Assembly: GCA_027858215.1 (NCBI GenBank)
Contig: JAQIDD010000327.1
Span: 1-7,457, forward strand
Length of the DNA: 7,457 nucleotides
DNA from: Candidatus Delongbacteria bacterium
Lineage (GTDB): Bacteria; Bacteroidota; Bacteroidia; Bacteroidales; ML635J-15
Reading direction: 5' to 3'
Shown here: positions 5,601-7,457 of the stretch, one piece after another
Numbering within the stretch: position 1 is the first letter of the stretch
Layout of the letters: each line of letters opens with the position of its first letter
The notes under the pieces: generated by a model
Told to the model about the DNA's origin: nothing
The model's database searches: none
Seen by the model: only the letters and a program-made list of their open reading frames with translations
Made by a program: the position numbers and the translations under genes

Positions 5601-7189
5601 TCGGTGATTGTTTCTCCCGGATACGTATGTGAATAGGTTGTCCATGAACTACCATCAAATATCGCTAAGGTAGTGTCTGTGCCTGCCCAGATACCATCGG
5701 TATCTTCAAAGAGGCCATCAACAACAGTTCCACCGAGATCAATTGAATCATAATTGGTAAAAGTGGAGCCATCGTAAACAGAGATGCCCCGCTGTGTAGA
5801 TATCCAGAGGTTTCCTGACGCATCTTCGAGCAATGCGTTGACAGAGTCGTTGACAAGCCCGTCTGTCATCGTAATCGTATCCATGCTGCCATCGGTGAGT
5901 ATTTCCATCAGGCCGTAATATGTGCCTGCATAGATGGTTCCATTGGCCATAATTTCCACGGCATTGACCGTATCGTTAACAAGTCCATCTACAGAAGTAT
6001 AATTCTCAAACGTTTGGTTGTAATATTTAGACACGCCCAGGTGAGTGGCAAAACAAATAGTATCAGCTTCTTTGTTTATGTCAACCACTTTATTCCCGGC
6101 AAGCCCATCACTAACTTTGAATGTTCTCCAGTATTCTCCGGTAAATTCATTGGCTCCATGCTCAGTGCCAATCCACAAGACACCATCAAAATGATGAAGC
6201 GTGTTTATGGAACTGTCAACAAGGTGAAGATTTGTGCGGACATTGTTATATGCATTTTCTGTATCACAAACAGAAACACCACGATGAGGAGTAGCAAGCC
6301 AAATCCTATTATCAGAGTCCACAAATGAAGATTTTATAATATCTTCAGACAACCCATTTTCGTAGGTTAATGTAGAAAAACTGGTTCCGTCATAGTGAAT
6401 AAGCCCTTCATCAGTTGAAAATAAAAAATCGCCATTTTTCATTTGACTGATATGGAGAATATTATTAGTAGGCAAACCATTGCCAGTATTGAGGTAAGTC
6501 CATTCGGCCTTATTAAAAATGCCAATACCACTGCTTGTTCCCACCATAACATTTCCATTAAAATCCTGATATAAAGCACGAACAAGATTAGATGGTAATC
6601 CTTCATTAATGGTTAAATTAGTAAATGAACTTCCATCCCAGATGTTAGTCCCATTAGCTGTTCCTAACCAAACCTCTCCCCTGTGGAGAGGTAATATTTC
6701 AACAACTGAATTACCTGTAAGGCCATCATTTACATCATACACCTGCCAGGAACTACCATCAAATACCGATACCCCTGCATTGGTTGAGCCTACCCAAATG
6801 TTTCCTGATGAATCTTGTGCAATGGCCCAGTTGGTGTTAGATGCTAAGCCATCAGCAGTGGTATAATTTGTCCAGCCAATCCCATCATAGACCGATACGC
6901 CATCTCCACCCAGGGCTACCCATACTTTCCCGTCAGTAGCTTCGATTATTTGATAAGCATTGGGATTAACAGGCCCTCCCAGATCGGCTTCCTGGGTCCA
7001 GGTTGTGCCATCATACCGGGCAATGCCCTGATAAGTACCAACCCAAATTTCTCCAAGGCTCTGAATTTCTGTCACCGATTGAGCTTGTTTGTCAGTTAAA
7101 GCTTCTTCATATTGAAATACAATGTCTGCCTGCCCTAAAAGATACGTCGCAGCAAAAATAAGATTGATTATTAGAATTGTTCTTTTCAT
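2666..7189 (-). CDS. T9SS-secreted double-propeller / SprB-repeat surface protein
   Basis: Giant acidic exported protein of 1507 residues. In order: signal peptide (1-21, MKRT then a hydrophobic stretch ending LLGQA); fourteen Reg_prop-like blades (about 39-597; typical IWVGTxxGxxxYDGxxWxxY then DGL), as in the sensor part of hybrid two-component systems; seven SprB-type repeats of about 70 residues (601-1135; CxGDxxG, SGGTPxY, GDYTVTVTDANGC); an Ig/PKD-like domain (1148-1202); two Fn3-like domains (about 1213-1303 and 1308-1367); and a T9SS type A sorting domain (about 1405-1487, from LDVYPNPF to QQKIVKY). It should cross the outer membrane by T9SS and be anchored or released at the surface. 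Adhesion or ligand binding is inferred; no catalytic, kinase or transmembrane domain is seen. The ATG at 7189 starts a good signal peptide and has a TATTTTTG box 20 nt upstream. The 20 residues after the sorting domain are unusual. Confidence 0.92.
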   Translation of the reverse strand: MKRTILIINLIFAATYLLGQADIVFQYEEALTDKQAQSVTEIQSLGEIWVGTYQGIARYDGTTWTQEADLGGPVNPNAYQIIEATDGKVWVALGGDGVSVYDGIGWTNYTTADGLASNTNWAIAQDSSGNIWVGSTNAGVSVFDGSSWQVYDVNDGLTGNSVVEILPLHRGEVWLGTANGTNIWDGSSFTNLTINEGLPSNLVRALYQDFNGNVMVGTSSGIGIFNKAEWTYLNTGNGLPTNNILHISQMKNGDFLFSTDEGLIHYDGTSFSTLTYENGLSEDIIKSSFVDSDNRIWLATPHRGVSVCDTENAYNNVRTNLHLVDSSINTLHHFDGVLWIGTEHGANEFTGEYWRTFKVSDGLAGNKVVDINKEADTICFATHLGVSKYYNQTFENYTSVDGLVNDTVNAVEIMANGTIYAGTYYGLMEILTDGSMDTITMTDGLVNDSVNALLEDASGNLWISTQRGISVYDGSTFTNYDSIDLGGTVVDGLFEDTDGIWAGTDTTLAIFDGSSWTTYSHTYPGETITDIITMNPGVSLSLLYTNGNIDSFVKSGPTFSGSSYSNKTAIANFHDTYYFMGSNNGLIGVDLSAESDNTFSLTDPTCLNTADGSISIDENTDNPPYQYSIDNGRTWQGTADFNNLPYGQYHLKVENTLGEFTLDTTVFLNPQLEMYAVLGIDQIDCNGQDNGVIELFMDDPSYTYGWSDLGSGLLRENLTPATYAVTVDDGTCTVTRNNTIIEPDAIALSAVTTDIECHGDSTGTIDLTTSGGTPPLEIMWSNGVETEDLADLPADDYTVTITDANGCQETLTETISQPVQALSVTETIVDVECYGDTDGEIQIAISGGTPDYDIDWDTGDSTETLTGLSPGDYTVTVTDANGCSLSESYNLVSPVVFEFTTIDAEDVLCYGDTTGSITAGATGGTGTLSYEWTLAGEPGVYSTNPSIDNLGVGDYTLVVTDDNSCMIDSTISIEEPDPLTMSFDVTPITCQGYDDGSIAAIPQGGTQPYIEYLWTFEGNIVDVDSIITGCEPGWYYIDVTDAHYCEISDSVEITDPDAHTIEVNVTDMPCHGAEEGEIEVVVDGGTATGLSYQWSNGAGDTPVATNLGPGEYFVTITNSVGCEMHESAILEEPALQDLGAFDSGLAWLCSGESTTLDAGSGYASYLWNTGETTQAIDVNSEDIYHVFVVDTDDCEYGDTVEVMLSYPYEDDDICLATINDDNHVELIWNKTDNVGTSEYNIYKENPVTSDFELLATVPFTNPGIYIDTDSDAESHDENYKLSAVDTCGNESSLGDLHSNISLNVDEDEFGACYLEWDSYEGYFVVYYFIRRGTSPSNMEVVDSVLYSDFDYTEMNPDADGVYYQIMVRKPDPCQPGDGNLYNYAYSNTVYCDNLTGVPGISYGNLDVYPNPFDNIINIDAYLKIESDITIRLWNSMGQKVFEKNMGNLTAGEHHFVLSELSDSVLVPGLYNLQIHFGDDIYQQKIVKYLRKYASVWNDVHFMFYLCN
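2673..2706 (-). promoter_or_regulatory. Near-consensus promoter inside the 3' end of the surface-protein gene, reading antisense into the AlbA_2 gene
   Basis: Read leftward, TTTG (2703-2706) is followed after 22 nt by TACCTTTG (2673-2680), matching the Bacteroidetes -33 TTTG and -7 TAnnTTTG elements. The predicted transcript would start near 2666 and run antisense to the AlbA_2 gene. No leftward gene starts nearby, so it is either an antisense promoter, a relic of a lost gene, or chance. Confidence 0.35.
2729..2977 (-). other. Region encoding the T9SS type A sorting domain
   Basis: Covers residues 1405-1487 of the surface protein. It has the family's VYPNPF opening (1407-1412), a central strand ITIRLWNSMGQKVFEK (1428-1443), the VPGLYNLQI strand (1466-1474) and the closing QQKIVKY (1482-1488). 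The domain is normally the last thing in the protein and directs export by the type IX system, after which it is usually cleaved off. Confidence 0.88.
3785..5389 (-). repeat. Tandem array of seven SprB-type repeats in the surface protein
   Basis: Covers residues 601-1135. Units begin near 601, 681, 751, 829, 903, 985 and 1064. Six of the seven carry a cysteine near the start and one near the end that could pair within the unit: 685/732, 757/807, 833/883, 909/965, 990/1045 and 1070/1122. The first unit has only C606. Units 3 and 4 are the closest to each other and to the family consensus. Such arrays form stalks or adhesive surfaces in gliding and T9SS proteins such as SprB of Flavobacterium. 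Confidence 0.8.
4542..4804 (-). repeat. Pair of near-identical 35-nt direct repeats in SprB units 3 and 4
   Basis: The 35-nt stretches 4542-4576 and 4770-4804 agree at 32 of 35 positions. They encode the end of each SprB-type unit (DYTVTVTDANGC and DYTVTITDANGC). Their offset is 228 bp, exactly 76 codons, so recombination between them would remove or add one unit in frame. Confidence 0.7.
5399..7075 (-). other. Region encoding fourteen Reg_prop-like propeller blades
   Basis: Covers residues 39-597 of the surface protein. Blades recur about every 40 residues, centred on IWVGT (48), VWVAL (89), IWVGS (131), VWLGT (173), VMVGT (214), FLFST (255), IWLAT (296), LWIGT (338), ICFAT (378), IYAGT (419), LWIST (461), IWAGT (500), then a degenerate blade (about 529-560) and YFMGS (578). 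Blade 7 lacks the aromatic DGxxW tail and breaks the rhythm midway (about 309-330), which suggests the junction between two seven-bladed propellers. Blade assignment is by eye. Confidence 0.75.
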
Positions 7190-7209
7190 ATCGGAATATT
7201 TATTTTAAC

Positions 7210-7244
7210 CAAAAATACAAAAAATATAAATGTAAAAAAGCAAA
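7210..7244 (-). promoter_or_regulatory. Candidate promoter of the surface-protein gene
   Basis: Read leftward, TTTG (7241-7244) is followed after 23 nt by TATTTTTG (7210-7217), fitting the Bacteroidetes -33/-7 consensus TTTG and TAnnTTTG at the long end of the usual spacing. The -7 box ends 20 nt before the ATG at 7189, implying a very short leader. The region is AT-rich, so chance matches are possible, but position and orientation fit. Confidence 0.5.
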
Positions 7245-7283
7245 ATGTGCTTTTTAGCTATTGTTTTTTTACAGAATTTATAA

Positions 7284-7298
7284 ATATCAATTTGATAT
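7284..7298. repeat. Perfect inverted repeat ATATCAA-T-TTGATAT
   Basis: Seven-bp arms (7284-7290 and 7292-7298) flank a single T. It lies about 40 bp upstream of the candidate -33 box of the surface-protein gene and directly after the stop (7299-7301) of the open frame from the right edge. It could be an operator-like site for a dimeric regulator or a weak hairpin at the end of that frame. The 1-nt centre favours a protein-binding palindrome over a stable RNA hairpin. Confidence 0.3.
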
Positions 7299-7457
7299 CT
7301 AAATGAAAACAAGTGATTTAGATAATATAATGCCAAAATAACAGTGTTGATTTTTGGAAGAATTAAATTGCCTTTCAAAAAATAATAAGATACTAAAGCT
7401 CAGATTTTCTTTTAAGGGGACTTCTAATAATTCTTTCGCATCAAGATTTTCAGCGTT
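7299..7457 (-). CDS. Possible 3' end of an unidentified leftward gene (partial)
   Basis: One minus-strand frame is open from the window edge for 52 codons and stops with TAG at 7299-7301; the other two minus frames stop within 11 codons. The first residues (NAENLDAKELLEVPLKEN) look protein-like, with a helix-like charge pattern. The rest becomes AT-rich and less convincing (FSILLFFERQFNSSKN). I do not recognise a family. If real, it is co-oriented with the surface-protein gene and ends about 110 bp before it. It could equally be a chance open frame. Confidence 0.25.
   Translation of the reverse strand, partial: NAENLDAKELLEVPLKENLSFSILLFFERQFNSSKNQHCYFGIILSKSLVFI

Noticed and set aside
2828..6866. 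Rightward and alternate leftward frames inside the surface-protein gene
   Set aside because: They arise from the repetitive coding sequence. The 1507-residue frame has coherent domains from end to end and explains the whole region.
7303..7341. 12-codon rightward frame starting MKTSDLD
   Set aside because: Too short, no initiation context, and in AT-rich intergenic DNA where such frames are common.

Overview
The window reads as a piece of a Bacteroidota (Bacteroidetes) chromosome, probably a free-living or environmental lineage. Three things support this. A giant surface protein carries SprB-type repeats and a C-terminal type IX secretion (T9SS) sorting domain, which are largely confined to this phylum. 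Upstream boxes fit the Bacteroidetes sigma consensus TAnnTTTG (TATTTTTG before both leftward genes), with no strong Shine-Dalgarno sequences. Intergenic DNA is AT-rich. No RNA gene, CRISPR array, insertion sequence or complete mobile element was recognised.

Layout, left to right. Positions 1-178 are non-coding and hold an AT-rich hairpin followed by a T-run, a possible terminator for a rightward gene outside the window. Positions 179-1429 (minus strand) encode a membrane protein that fuses SpmA-like and SpmB-like halves (nucleoside-recognition 'Gate' family). Positions 1430-1647 are a divergent intergenic region with a candidate promoter for the SpmAB gene, a GC-rich block that looks like a dispersed intergenic repeat, and small inverted repeats in front of the next gene. 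Positions 1648-2640 (plus strand) encode a short AlbA_2/Schlafen-type putative ATP-binding protein with a beta-rich C-terminal half. A 25-bp convergent gap contains a 14-bp inverted repeat.

Positions 2666-7189 (minus strand) encode a secreted protein of 1507 residues: signal peptide, fourteen Reg_prop-like blades (two seven-bladed propellers by eye), seven SprB-type repeats, an Ig/PKD-like domain, two Fn3-like domains, a T9SS sorting domain and an unusual 20-residue tail. Positions 7190-7457 hold its candidate promoter, a 15-bp inverted repeat and a frame open to the window edge that may be the 3' end of another leftward gene.

The three complete genes are not an obvious operon: they alternate in strand and belong to unrelated families. 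The most notable observations are the double propeller joined to an adhesin-like repeat stalk with no kinase, and the 3' end of that gene. There the frame runs 20 residues past the expected end of the sorting domain, over a near-consensus Bacteroidetes promoter pointing antisense into the AlbA_2 gene. I found no clearly new multi-gene system; the candidates below are modest and stated as such.
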